A stretch of 64,000 nucleotides of DNA from assembly GCF_023554555.1 (NCBI RefSeq), contig NZ_JAMJWC010000001.1:1488001-1552000 (forward strand), given 5' to 3'. Position numbers and translations under genes: made by a program. The DNA comes from Sphingobacterium sp. lm-10 (GTDB taxonomy: Bacteria; Bacteroidota; Bacteroidia; Sphingobacteriales; Sphingobacteriaceae). Below the pieces are notes generated by a model that was given only the letters and a program-made list of their open reading frames with translations, was not told the DNA's origin and ran no database searches. This document shows, one piece after another, positions 56,438-64,000 of the stretch; position 1 is the first letter of the stretch; the number at the start of each line of letters is the position of its first letter.

Positions 56438-57427
56438 TTAATGCTTCACGAAATCCCTGAAACCATCTGAAAAGGCTTCCTTAAACACCCCGCTTTCCTC
56501 GTAAATAAGGTATACCTCAATACCAGGAAGCCTATTGGCTAATGCCTTACCTTCCGATGGAGACAAGGCCATAAATACATTGTCATAGGCATCTGCCTCC
56601 ATTGCCGTGGGTGCGATAACGGTAGCACTCACTACGCTATTTTGTATAGGATAACCTGTTTTAGGGTTGATATGATGGTGAATCTTTCTATCCTGATAGT
56701 ATGCCTGCTTACGGTAATTGCCGGAAGTTGTCACCGCCCGACCCGGAACGTTTAGCACAAAACTGGATGACTGCTCCCCATTAGGACGCTCAATCGCAAT
56801 TTCATAGTCGGCTCCTCCTACTTTAGTGCCTTTCGTCCGTATCTCTCCACCAAGTTCTACCAGATAATTTTCTATGCCAGATACCTCTAAAAATTGCGCC
56901 AACACATCCACGGTATAACCTTGTGCAATACCGTTAAGATCAATGGCTATCCGTAGATCTCGTTTGTGTAACCTATTATCCTCTAACCAGATATTCTCCA
57001 TGCCCACAAAAGACAGAACGCTATCTACTGCCTCCTTTTGGGGAAACTGTTTAATACGTTCGGATCCGAAGCCCCACAAATCTACTAATGGCTTTACCGT
57101 AATATCGAACAGTCCGCCCGATTGTTGATGCACCTCAATAGCCTTACGAATCACCTTTTCCATATGGGTATCGACCGCTCTATGGTATTGGAGTTCTCTA
57201 TTGAACATACAAATCAAGGAATGCGGCTGATACAGCGACATGGATTGATCAATCTGGTCAATAATGCTGTCCACAGACACCTTAATAACCATCGCATTTT
57301 CGGCAACATACTGCACCTGATAGGTCGTGCCCTGCGCGTTTCCGGAAAGAAAAAAAGTGGTTTGCTGTGCCATCGCAGAGCAAACCACCCCAAAAAACAA
57401 AAGTATAGTCCAAGACTTATAGCGCAT
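56438..57427 (-). CDS. apbE: ApbE-family FAD:protein FMN transferase
   Basis: 329 residues. Signal peptide (1-20, FGVVCSAMAQ). Core motifs: MSLYQPHSLICMFNR, TVKPLVDLWGFGS, DLNGIAQGYTVDVLAQFLE (about 167-185), and VTTSGNYRKQAYY... HHHINPKTGYPIQNS (about 235-262), then SATVIAPTAMEADAYDNVFMALS. It transfers FMN to a Ser or Thr of exported flavoproteins. It is the last gene of a minus-strand run: SUMF1 gene, Gfo/Idh/MocA gene, apbE. Partner unknown. Confidence 0.93.
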   Translation of the reverse strand: MRYKSWTILLFFGVVCSAMAQQTTFFLSGNAQGTTYQVQYVAENAMVIKVSVDSIIDQIDQSMSLYQPHSLICMFNRELQYHRAVDTHMEKVIRKAIEVHQQSGGLFDITVKPLVDLWGFGSERIKQFPQKEAVDSVLSFVGMENIWLEDNRLHKRDLRIAIDLNGIAQGYTVDVLAQFLEVSGIENYLVELGGEIRTKGTKVGGADYEIAIERPNGEQSSSFVLNVPGRAVTTSGNYRKQAYYQDRKIHHHINPKTGYPIQNSVVSATVIAPTAMEADAYDNVFMALSPSEGKALANRLPGIEVYLIYEESGVFKEAFSDGFRDFVKH

Positions 57428-57430
57428 GGG

Positions 57431-58747
57431 CTAGATATATAGTTCGGTATTGATACCTGGAACCGCCACCTTGTATAGGCCATTGGCATCCGGCAGTACT
57501 TTTGGCTGGGCATCCCAAGCGTACGTAGCCGGAGATAAATCGATCTCCGAAGTAAGTGCCTTATCCCATTTAATCACCTTACCGGTGTAACAAGCCAAAC
57601 GTCCGATAATACCGGTCAGCGTGCTGTACGCACCATACTCTGCGTTATCAAATTTGTATTCGTTTTTAGCAATCGCTTCAAACAATTCCTTGTGCTCCTG
57701 CTGGTAGGCATTGGGATTTCCTTTAGGATCGTGGCGATAGATCTCGTTGCCTCGTGCATCCCACAAGACCGCTTGATTTCCAGCAGACAGGTATACACGG
57801 CCTTTCGAACCCTGAAAAGTTTCGTCCACACGATTCGAAATCCCCTCAAAATGACGACACTGGCTATACACCACCGTCCCATCATCATAGGTTAGTTCTA
57901 CTGCGAAATTATCATAAATTTCCCCATACTCCTTCTCCGTGCGGTGTGCGCGGCTGCCTGTGCCCTGAATGGAAACTGGATATTTGCCTTTGACCCAATT
58001 GGCCACATCAATATTATGCACATGTTGCTCTACGATATGATCGCCGCATAACCAGTTGAAATAATACCAGTTACGCATTTGGTAATCCATTTCAGATTGT
58101 CCGGGTTGCCGCGGACGTACCCATACACCCCCACTATTCCAATAGACCTGTCCAGAATAAATATCGCCAATCGCACCATCCTGAATGCGCTTAATAGCTT
58201 CCCGATAATTTGTCTGATAGCGTCGTTGCAAACCTACCACCACGTTTAATTTTTTTCGCTTCGCTTCCTCCGCAGCCGCTAATACCTTACGAATGCCAGG
58301 AATATCAACCGCTACCGGTTTTTCCATAAACACATGCTTTCCTGCGTTTACTGCTTCTTCAAAATGCAAAGGTCGGAACCCCGGAGGTGTAGCCAGGAGT
58401 ACCACGTCTGCATCCTTGATTGCGGCTTTGTATCCTTCAAAGCCGACGTATTTACGGCTATCGGGCACATCGATCTTTTCTCCAAATTTCTCTTTGAGCG
58501 TGTTGTACGTGGCATCCAGATTATCCTGAAACGCATCGGCCATCGCGACCAGCTTTATATTCTGTCCGGAAGCAAAAGCGTCGAATGTAGCGCCGGTACC
58601 CCGACCGCCGCAGCCAATTAATGCAATTTTAATTTCGTCCGATCCGGCCACGAAAATACGACCAAAAGAATTCGAAGTTAATAGTGTCGTAGCGGCCAAG
58701 GTCGTGCCCGCTTTCATAAAATCACGACGGTTGAATGTATTCATCAT
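57431..58747 (-). CDS. Exported Gfo/Idh/MocA-family oxidoreductase
   Basis: 438 residues. Twin-arginine signal FNRRDFMKAGTTLAATTLL at the N-terminus (possible start also at the second Met). The Rossmann part has IALIGCGGRGTG (about 42), then KHVFMEKPVAVDIPGIRK with the EKP motif (about 146). The C-terminal domain is of the MocA type, with HIVEQHVHNIDVANWVKGKYP (about 250). Periplasmic NAD(P)-binding oxidoreductases of this kind oxidise sugars or glycosides. It lies 3 bp upstream of apbE and 27 bp downstream of the SUMF1 gene. Confidence 0.92.
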   Translation of the reverse strand: MMNTFNRRDFMKAGTTLAATTLLTSNSFGRIFVAGSDEIKIALIGCGGRGTGATFDAFASGQNIKLVAMADAFQDNLDATYNTLKEKFGEKIDVPDSRKYVGFEGYKAAIKDADVVLLATPPGFRPLHFEEAVNAGKHVFMEKPVAVDIPGIRKVLAAAEEAKRKKLNVVVGLQRRYQTNYREAIKRIQDGAIGDIYSGQVYWNSGGVWVRPRQPGQSEMDYQMRNWYYFNWLCGDHIVEQHVHNIDVANWVKGKYPVSIQGTGSRAHRTEKEYGEIYDNFAVELTYDDGTVVYSQCRHFEGISNRVDETFQGSKGRVYLSAGNQAVLWDARGNEIYRHDPKGNPNAYQQEHKELFEAIAKNEYKFDNAEYGAYSTLTGIIGRLACYTGKVIKWDKALTSEIDLSPATYAWDAQPKVLPDANGLYKVAVPGINTELYI

Positions 58748-58774
58748 GTGTAGGTGTATAGTTATATTAAATAG

Positions 58775-59755
58775 TTAGAAGTCTTTGATAGGTGCTTTGT
58801 CATAGTAGGCCATAATGTCTTCGTGGGAGGGTTTCAGCACCGGACGAACAAGGCGCATACCCACAAAAGGCGCTTCGGGAAACCACCAGTTAGATTTGGG
58901 AATCTGCGGATCGAGCTGTTTCCATACCGGATCGGAGGCCATGCGTGCCGCCGAACGCAATTCGGCAGCACCACTTTCGAACGAGCCACCCCGCACACTG
59001 TGTGGGTATAGCTCAGTAGGAACTGCCACCGGATTATCGGCTACACCGTCTTTGAATTGTTGATAGAAATCAGCGTGGTATTGATCATAAGTCCATTCGG
59101 ATACATTGCCTAGCATATCAAATAGTCCCCAAGCATTCGGTTTCTTCTTGCCTACAGCAGCTGTTTCTCCCCCACTGTTGTCCGCAAACCAGGCGTATTC
59201 TCCCAACTCCGATGCATCGGCTCCAAAATAATAAGCAGTCTGAGATCCAGCGCGGCAGGCATACTCCCACTCCGCTTCGGTAGGCAACCGATAAAACTCC
59301 CCAGTACGCACATACAGCCATTTGCAAAATTGTATTGCGTTGTAATGTGTCATGGCTAAAGCCGGATGGCCTTGCTTGCCCATCCCAAAGGTCATATCTA
59401 AATAGGGTTTGGTAGGACGCGTAACCGCATCAATTTTTGGGTCGACTTTTTCTTGCGTCGCATTGGCGGCTTCAAAATCCTTATATACAAAAGGCTCAAA
59501 TAAGTCCCAGGTTACTTCGAAGGTACCCATCCAAAATGGCGCTATCTGCACGCGGTGGGCAGGTTGTTCATCTGTAGCTCCTCCACTCTTGCTACCCATG
59601 ACAAACTCCCCTCCCGGAATAGCTTCCATAGAAAACTGCAACCGGGTTCCTTCCAGTTGTTGTACATAGCGCTCATGATTCGTTTGTGCGTTGGCGCATA
59701 AAATAGAAATCAAACAAATTGCCGTCCATGATTTCTTTAATATATTGGTTATCAT
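58775..59755 (-). CDS. SUMF1/FGE-fold exported protein
   Basis: 326 residues. Signal peptide (1-23). SUMF1 (formylglycine-generating-enzyme-like) domain: GGEFVMGSKSGG, HRVQIAPFWMGTFEVTWDLFE, FYRLPTEAEWEYACRAGS, and NAWGLFDMLGNVSEWT, ending SVRGGSFESGAAELRSAAR...VGMRLVRP. The two Cys of the true FGE active site (after RGGS) are absent, so it is unlikely to make formylglycine and may bind a ligand or act in another modification. First gene of the run with the oxidoreductase and apbE. Confidence 0.88.
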   Translation of the reverse strand: MITNILKKSWTAICLISILCANAQTNHERYVQQLEGTRLQFSMEAIPGGEFVMGSKSGGATDEQPAHRVQIAPFWMGTFEVTWDLFEPFVYKDFEAANATQEKVDPKIDAVTRPTKPYLDMTFGMGKQGHPALAMTHYNAIQFCKWLYVRTGEFYRLPTEAEWEYACRAGSQTAYYFGADASELGEYAWFADNSGGETAAVGKKKPNAWGLFDMLGNVSEWTYDQYHADFYQQFKDGVADNPVAVPTELYPHSVRGGSFESGAAELRSAARMASDPVWKQLDPQIPKSNWWFPEAPFVGMRLVRPVLKPSHEDIMAYYDKAPIKDF

Positions 59756-60015
59756 TTCACTAGGTTTAATGAACAGTCTTCAATATAGGGAATTTTTAGG
59801 AACCCATAAAATGAATGAGCAGGATCTTATCCCTGAAACACCAATGAAAGGGATTCTAACAAAATTTTTACGTACCGTGATATCTACAACCTGTCTGCCG
59901 ATGAGAAAGCAGGATATACCCGGGGATAAGAAAAGTAACAAAGTATTGACTATCTTAGAGGAACAACTAACAATTCATAAACTGGAGCTTCTTGCTCTGC
60001 GATGATAGATTACCT

Positions 60016-61302
60016 ATGAAAAGAAAAGAATTTTTGCGAAATGCCACCCTTTTAGCGGCCTCGGGCGCTCTTTTGAATACGCCCCTGTTTGCGCATCAAC
60101 AACAGACACTCAAAGTTGGACTTATTGGAGTGAGTGGTATGGGCTGGGCCGATCTTACGGCTTTATTGAAAGTGCCTAATGTGGTGTGCACCGCCTTATG
60201 CGATGTCGACGAACGGGTGTTGGACAAGCGCATAACGGAGTTACAACAACTGCAAACGGCGCAGGTAAAACGAATCATCGACCACCAAGACATGTTGAAG
60301 GGAGATTTGGTAGACGTGGTCATCATCGGCACGCCAGATCACTGGCATTGCCTACAGCTATTCGACGCGGTGAAAGCCGGTAAGCATGTGTATGTAGAAA
60401 AGCCGATCGGTAACTCGATCAAAGAATGCGAAGCGATGGTCGCTATTGCGCAAAAGCATCAAAGCGTGGTGCAGGTAGGCCAATGGCAACGCAGTCAGCA
60501 GCACTTCAAAGATGCGATAGATTTTGTGCACTCTGGTAAATTGGGAAAAATCCGTTTGGTAAAAGCTTGGGCGTACCAGGGATGGATGAAAAGTATCCCG
60601 GTGAAACCGGATGAAGCTGTCCCGACAGGGGTACATTATGATCGCTGGCTTGGCCCTGCGAAAAAACGCCCGTTTAATCCGAATCGCTTTCATTTTGAAT
60701 TTCGTTGGTTCTGGGACTATGCCGGCGGATTGATGACCGATTGGGGCGTACATATGCTCGACTATGCTTTGATGGGTATGCAAGCATCAGATCCCAAATC
60801 TATCATGGCTTCCGGAGGGAAATTCGCCTACCCGACAGATGCGGCCGAAACACCAGATACCTTGACTACCGTTTTCGAATTTGATGATTTCAATATTCAA
60901 TGGGAACATGCCAATGGTATCGACCTTGGTCCTTATGCCCGCAATCATGGGGTAGCCTTTATCGGAAACAATGGTACATTAGTAGTGAACCGCGAAGGCT
61001 GGGAAGTTATTTCGGAAGGCGATAGAATGCAAGCGGTTCCATTGCAAAAATCTCAGGACAATGGCCTCGAAAAACACATGGTCAATTTCGTGGATGCAGT
61101 ACGCAAAAAAGACCCTACGTTATTGAATGCGCCTGTGGAAGCCGGTGCAAACATTGCTATCTTTTCGCAGATGGGTAATATTGCTTACCGAACCGGAAAA
61201 AAATTATATTGGGACAAAGCAAACAGGAGCTTTACCGACGAATCAGCAAACGCTTTTCTGGCAGCTAATTATGAAAATGGGTATAAACTTCCGCAAGTAT
61301 AG
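60016..61302 (+). CDS. Exported Gfo/Idh/MocA-family oxidoreductase
   Basis: 428 residues from MKRKEFLRNATLLAASGALL; the frame upstream is not used. Twin-arginine-like (KRKEF) or Sec signal at the N-terminus, then the Rossmann motif VGLIGVSGMGW (about 36), HVYVEKPIGNSIKECEAMV with EKP (about 123), DWGVHMLDYAL, and IEWEHANG-like later strands. It is divergent from the SUMF1 gene across 260 bp and co-directional with the DUF1080 gene 55 bp on. A second oxidoreductase at the same locus suggests two oxidation steps or substrates. Confidence 0.91.
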   Translation: MKRKEFLRNATLLAASGALLNTPLFAHQQQTLKVGLIGVSGMGWADLTALLKVPNVVCTALCDVDERVLDKRITELQQLQTAQVKRIIDHQDMLKGDLVDVVIIGTPDHWHCLQLFDAVKAGKHVYVEKPIGNSIKECEAMVAIAQKHQSVVQVGQWQRSQQHFKDAIDFVHSGKLGKIRLVKAWAYQGWMKSIPVKPDEAVPTGVHYDRWLGPAKKRPFNPNRFHFEFRWFWDYAGGLMTDWGVHMLDYALMGMQASDPKSIMASGGKFAYPTDAAETPDTLTTVFEFDDFNIQWEHANGIDLGPYARNHGVAFIGNNGTLVVNREGWEVISEGDRMQAVPLQKSQDNGLEKHMVNFVDAVRKKDPTLLNAPVEAGANIAIFSQMGNIAYRTGKKLYWDKANRSFTDESANAFLAANYENGYKLPQV

Positions 61303-61357
61303 CGCGTTAAAGTCCCCAGATTACGTTAATTTTAGCGCTAACTAAATTTTTTGATAC

Positions 61358-62095
61358 ATGAAGACACCTTATATCTGTACATTACTTACTATAGCAGCGA
61401 CTACTTCACTTATGGCGCAGACGAAATTTAAGCCGGAAGATACCGAATTTTATTCCCCTAAACCCCCGGTGGTTAGGCTTGCTACCAATGGTGTACCTAA
61501 CGATGCGATCTCTCTTTTTAACGGAGAAGGATTGCAGCAATGGGTCAGCCAAAAAGACCCTAATCATACCGCGGAATGGACGGTAGTAGATGGACAGCTG
61601 GAAGTGAAACCGGGCAGCGGCGATATTCAGACCAAACAGGAGTTTGAGAATTTTCAACTGCACGTAGAATGGCAAAGTCCTGCGGTAATTAAGGGGGAAG
61701 GCCAGGGTCGCGGCAATAGTGGCATTTTTTTACAAGGTTTGTATGAGGTGCAGGTGCTAGATAACGAAGATAACCCTACTTATGTGAACGGGCAGGCAGG
61801 AAGCATCTATAAACAGCGACCACCATTGGTAGAGGTGCGGTCGGGCGAATCTAAATGGCATACGTATGATATTATTTATAAAGCTCCGCAATTCAATAAA
61901 GACGGGATGCTGATTGCTAAGGGTACAGTCACCGTGTTGCACAACGGCGTATTGGTACAAAACAACACCCAGCTAGATGGTACGACAGAATACATCGGCT
62001 TGCCGGTAATGAAGCCGCACGGACCGGGTCCGATTATCCTACAAGATCACGGTGACTTGGTACGTTTCCGCAATATTTGGATCCGTCCTTTGTAA
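61358..62095 (+). CDS. DUF1080 (3-keto-disaccharide hydrolase-like) exported protein
   Basis: 245 residues. Signal peptide (1-20, TTSLMAQ). The concanavalin/LamG-like beta-sandwich carries the DUF1080 marks: ISLFNGEGLQQWVSQKD, FQLHVEWQSP, GRGNSGIFLQGLYEVQVLD (about 120-138), WHTYDIIYKAP and the final strands LVRFRNIWIRPL. Members act on 3-keto-glycosides by breaking the glycosidic bond after C3 oxidation. It directly follows an exported oxidoreductase gene, matching that pathway. Terminator follows. Confidence 0.9.
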   Translation: MKTPYICTLLTIAATTSLMAQTKFKPEDTEFYSPKPPVVRLATNGVPNDAISLFNGEGLQQWVSQKDPNHTAEWTVVDGQLEVKPGSGDIQTKQEFENFQLHVEWQSPAVIKGEGQGRGNSGIFLQGLYEVQVLDNEDNPTYVNGQAGSIYKQRPPLVEVRSGESKWHTYDIIYKAPQFNKDGMLIAKGTVTVLHNGVLVQNNTQLDGTTEYIGLPVMKPHGPGPIILQDHGDLVRFRNIWIRPL

Positions 62096-62119
62096 TTCTG
62101 ATCGGTTACTTAGTATATT

Positions 62120-62160
62120 ATAAAGGTCGTGAACGTATGGTTCACGACCTTTATGTTTTT
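62120..62160 (+). terminator. Terminator of the DUF1080 gene
   Basis: A 15-bp perfect stem ATAAAGGTCGTGAAC / GTTCACGACCTTTAT, then GTTTTTAT. Confidence 0.88.
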
Positions 62161-62333
62161 ATAGGATAGCTATTTGATATGATCTATTTGTGGATTATTT
62201 TACCATTTCAGAGGAAATAAAATTGTCAGCAAAAAAGTTTTAACAATGACCAACTTGCATAACTTATCATGCTTGAAAAAGCTTTTCATATATTTTGGTG
62301 AGAGAAACATCAAGTGCTTCAACAACAAATATT

Positions 62334-62930
62334 ATGAGTAATTTTCGACCTATGTATAATGCCCTTCAGAAAGTTATTAAAAAATTTGTGGATTTAGACG
62401 ATAGTGAATGGCAACATTTACAAAGTCAATTCAAAATAGTAAACGTGCCTACACGGCAAAAATTAACGGAAATAGGTACAACGGAAAAGTCTCTGTATTT
62501 TGTGGTCAAAGGCGTGATAAGACTGTATTGTATTAATGCGAAAAGCGAGGAAATTACCATCTTCTTATTTTCAGAGAATACCTTTGTGAGCTGCTATCAG
62601 AGCTTTTTGACTCAAGAGCTCTCTGAACAGGCATTGGAAACTGTAGAAGATTGTACTTTGCTCCGAATAGATTATCAATCCTTCCACCGTCTTCACGTAG
62701 ATCTCGCGAAGATGAACCAGTTGACCAGAGCCATTGCCGATCAGCGTTTCATCAATTCTCAAAAAATATTTATGGGACATATAACTCGTACGGCCGAAGA
62801 GCGCTATCTCGACTTTGAAAAGCATTATGGAAATTTGTTGTTACGAGTTCCTCTAAACATTATCGCATCCTTCTTGGGCATTACTCCTGTCTCACTTAGC
62901 CGCATCAGGCAACGGTTGAGCAAGAAATAA
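62334..62930 (+). CDS. Crp/Fnr-family transcriptional regulator
   Basis: 198 residues from MSNFRPMYNALQKV; a TTG start 39 bases upstream is less likely because it lies in a TATATTTTGG promoter-like sequence. Cyclic-nucleotide-binding-like N-domain (KSLYFVVKGVIRLYCINAKSEEITIFLFSENTFVSCYQSFL) and a Crp-like helix-turn-helix (LNIIASFLGITPVSLSRIRQRLSKK) at the C-terminus. The cNMP-contact Arg/Ser pattern is not conserved, so it probably responds to another signal, as many Bacteroidota members do. Target unknown. Confidence 0.9.
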   Translation: MSNFRPMYNALQKVIKKFVDLDDSEWQHLQSQFKIVNVPTRQKLTEIGTTEKSLYFVVKGVIRLYCINAKSEEITIFLFSENTFVSCYQSFLTQELSEQALETVEDCTLLRIDYQSFHRLHVDLAKMNQLTRAIADQRFINSQKIFMGHITRTAEERYLDFEKHYGNLLLRVPLNIIASFLGITPVSLSRIRQRLSKK

Positions 62931-62972
62931 TTTTTATTATCTTTTGTTAAGTGCCTGCTTTTACGTTCTCGT

Positions 62973-62980
62973 TACTTTTG
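62973..62980 (+). promoter_or_regulatory. -7 promoter element of the barrel-like gene
   Basis: TACTTTTG lies 21 bases before the start at 63002. Confidence 0.5.
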
Positions 62981-63001
62981 AGCGAACAGCATTTTTCAAT
63001 C

Positions 63002-63586
63002 ATGAGCAAATTTACCCAACCCATCATTCGTGGCGTTGTATACTGTATAGTGTATACATTACTTTCAAATACAAACCTTTACGCGCAATCGAAATCTAAA
63101 GTAGCCTTCGAACTAGAGGCGGATCCATTGGCCTACGTTTTAAACGGCTATTCGTTACATGCAGGCTTCAACTATGGTAGCTTCCGGTCAAGTGTTGGCA
63201 TTTTTGCGATTAAACAGCCCTCATTTTTTGTAAACAATGATAATTTTTCAGTGTATAGCTCAGGTTTCGATCTCAAAACCGACTATCTTTTCAAGAATAC
63301 AAAAGGTTTATATGCAGGTATTCAGTTTACTTACGGTAACGACGAGGTAAAACTAAAGAGTGACCCGCAAATCGAACAGGCTATCAAGGGACTGAACATC
63401 GGCTTACGATCTGGTTATCGGTTTATGTTTGGAAAAGCAGAAAATGATTACAAAGGTTTTTATATTAATCCTTGGGTAGCGCTTATTTTCGCAACTAATA
63501 CTCAGGATAGGATTATTGGTTCGGAAACGTACCAGCCATCAGCTGTCTCCATATTTCCAGCAGTGCATTTGGGTTGGCGGTTTTAG
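63002..63586 (+). CDS. Putative outer-membrane beta-barrel protein
   Basis: 194 residues from MSKFTQPIIRGVV; an upstream GTG frame would include promoter sequence. Signal peptide about 1-29 (LSNTNLYAQ). The mature part alternates strands with aromatic and glycine residues (YSLHAGFNYGSFRSSVGIFAIKQ, YAGIQFTYGND, GLRSGYRFMFGKAE) and ends HLGWRF, a barrel-like C-terminus. No closer family is recognised. It follows the Crp/Fnr gene by 71 bp in the same direction. Confidence 0.7.
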   Translation: MSKFTQPIIRGVVYCIVYTLLSNTNLYAQSKSKVAFELEADPLAYVLNGYSLHAGFNYGSFRSSVGIFAIKQPSFFVNNDNFSVYSSGFDLKTDYLFKNTKGLYAGIQFTYGNDEVKLKSDPQIEQAIKGLNIGLRSGYRFMFGKAENDYKGFYINPWVALIFATNTQDRIIGSETYQPSAVSIFPAVHLGWRF

Positions 63587-64000
63587 CTCTAAAAGCTATA
63601 TTTATAAATGTATATAACATTCCGATTACAGTAAATCACTTTTACGCGAAGGCGATTATGTTCAATCGAATTGCAAGCACTCCGTCCGTGATTGTATAGG
63701 TCATTCATCCTATTTGCGCCAATAAAATGAAAGTTGATTGTTAGATAGGTATCGCGAATTTAGTCTCTAAGATAGCTAAGAAGAAGATTTTGTAGGTACC
63801 GCTATTTACTAGTGAATGATGAATTAGGGAAAACCAAAGCATAATGCAATCATTTGCATATCTTAGTGAGGTTGGACTTCTAACCTTTCCTGCAGATTGA
63901 ACAAACAATCTGTAGAAAACATTGTCCCTAATATATACATCGTAAACTAACCCATGATAACGGAGATTTGTATCATTTTACTATTAATTTTTTTTAATGC
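63587..64000. other. Gene-free end of window
   Basis: No supported ORF. It contains the second LacI/CRE-like palindrome (63844-63859) and AT-rich sequence, probably the regulatory region of a gene beyond the window. Confidence 0.5.
63844..63859. promoter_or_regulatory. LacI/CRE-like operator palindrome, copy 2
   Basis: ATGCAATCATTTGCAT differs from the copy at 50563 by one base in the centre (TCAT versus TCGT). Probably an operator of a sugar-use gene further downstream. Confidence 0.55.

Noticed and set aside
59768..60005. ORF in the divergent gap between the SUMF1 and oxidoreductase genes
   Set aside because: Its end overlaps the next gene's start region, no family or signal is visible, and the gap is expected to hold two promoters. 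Not excluded, but unsupported.

Overview
The window looks like a chromosomal segment of a Bacteroidota species, most likely in the Sphingobacteriaceae (Sphingobacterium/Pedobacter relatives). The reasons are a SusC/SusD pair, Bacteroidota-type promoters (-33 TTG / -7 TAnnTTTG) ahead of many transcripts, few strong Shine-Dalgarno sites, an imuA-imuB-dnaE2 cassette, and family members typical of that group (baeRF, DUF2383, CBM9-like, DUF1080, 92-residue-class small proteins). I see no phage, IS element, CRISPR array or rRNA. The genus assignment is inference.

Layout. 1-3.4 kb: the end of a sensor kinase, small envelope proteins, and a DUF2383 / baeRF pair. 3.4-4.1 kb: a gene-free AT-rich stretch with two near-identical copies of a short element that has its own promoter and terminator (candidate small RNAs). 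4.1-5.8 kb: an Omp85-type barrel and a DoxX-like membrane protein. 5.8-11.3 kb: the mutasome operon imuA-imuB-dnaE2 (minus strand) with a dyad at its promoter. 11.4-14.3 kb: pfkA, a BadF-type kinase and gapA on the minus strand, divergent from a Nudix-fold regulator. 15.3-21.6 kb: a TetR regulator and a TolC/adaptor/RND efflux operon. 21.8-26.5 kb: tRNA-His, two small proteins, a DEAD-box helicase, an APC amino-acid permease and a porin-like barrel. 26.6-29.2 kb: gluconeogenic pckA-fbp. 29.5-32.4 kb: an S-box (SAM-I) riboswitch and a short leader ORF with alternative RNA pairings, then metY and homoserine dehydrogenase. 32.6-38.4 kb: tRNA-Arg and assorted enzymes (hydrolase, patatin, nitroreductase, pepD, acetyltransferase, PfkB kinase). 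38.5-40.9 kb: a histidine-rich leader peptide, then hisG-hisD and a strong terminator. 41-44.9 kb: mnmA, two tRNA-Phe genes flanking GNAT and DinB-like genes, and tRNA-Val. 45-50.5 kb: small envelope proteins, hpf, a tyrosine recombinase, an SMR-like protein, a CBM9-like protein and an N-acetylhexosamine-kinase-like protein. 51.2-62.1 kb: a glycan/glycoside locus with SusC, SusD, ApbE, two exported Gfo/Idh/MocA oxidoreductases, a SUMF1-domain protein and a DUF1080 protein. 62.3-63.6 kb: a Crp/Fnr regulator and a barrel protein.

How the parts fit. Central carbon enzymes for both directions (pfkA, gapA, fbp, pckA) lie within 18 kb. The SusCD locus with exported oxidoreductases and a DUF1080 protein fits periplasmic breakdown of glycosides through 3-keto intermediates. 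Two near-identical LacI/CRE-like palindromes, at 50563 and 63844, bracket that locus.

The best candidates for something undescribed are the duplicated promoter-terminator small RNA element at 3.5/4.0 kb and the composite metY leader (riboswitch plus peptide ORF plus two mutually exclusive helices). Nothing here was checked against a database.
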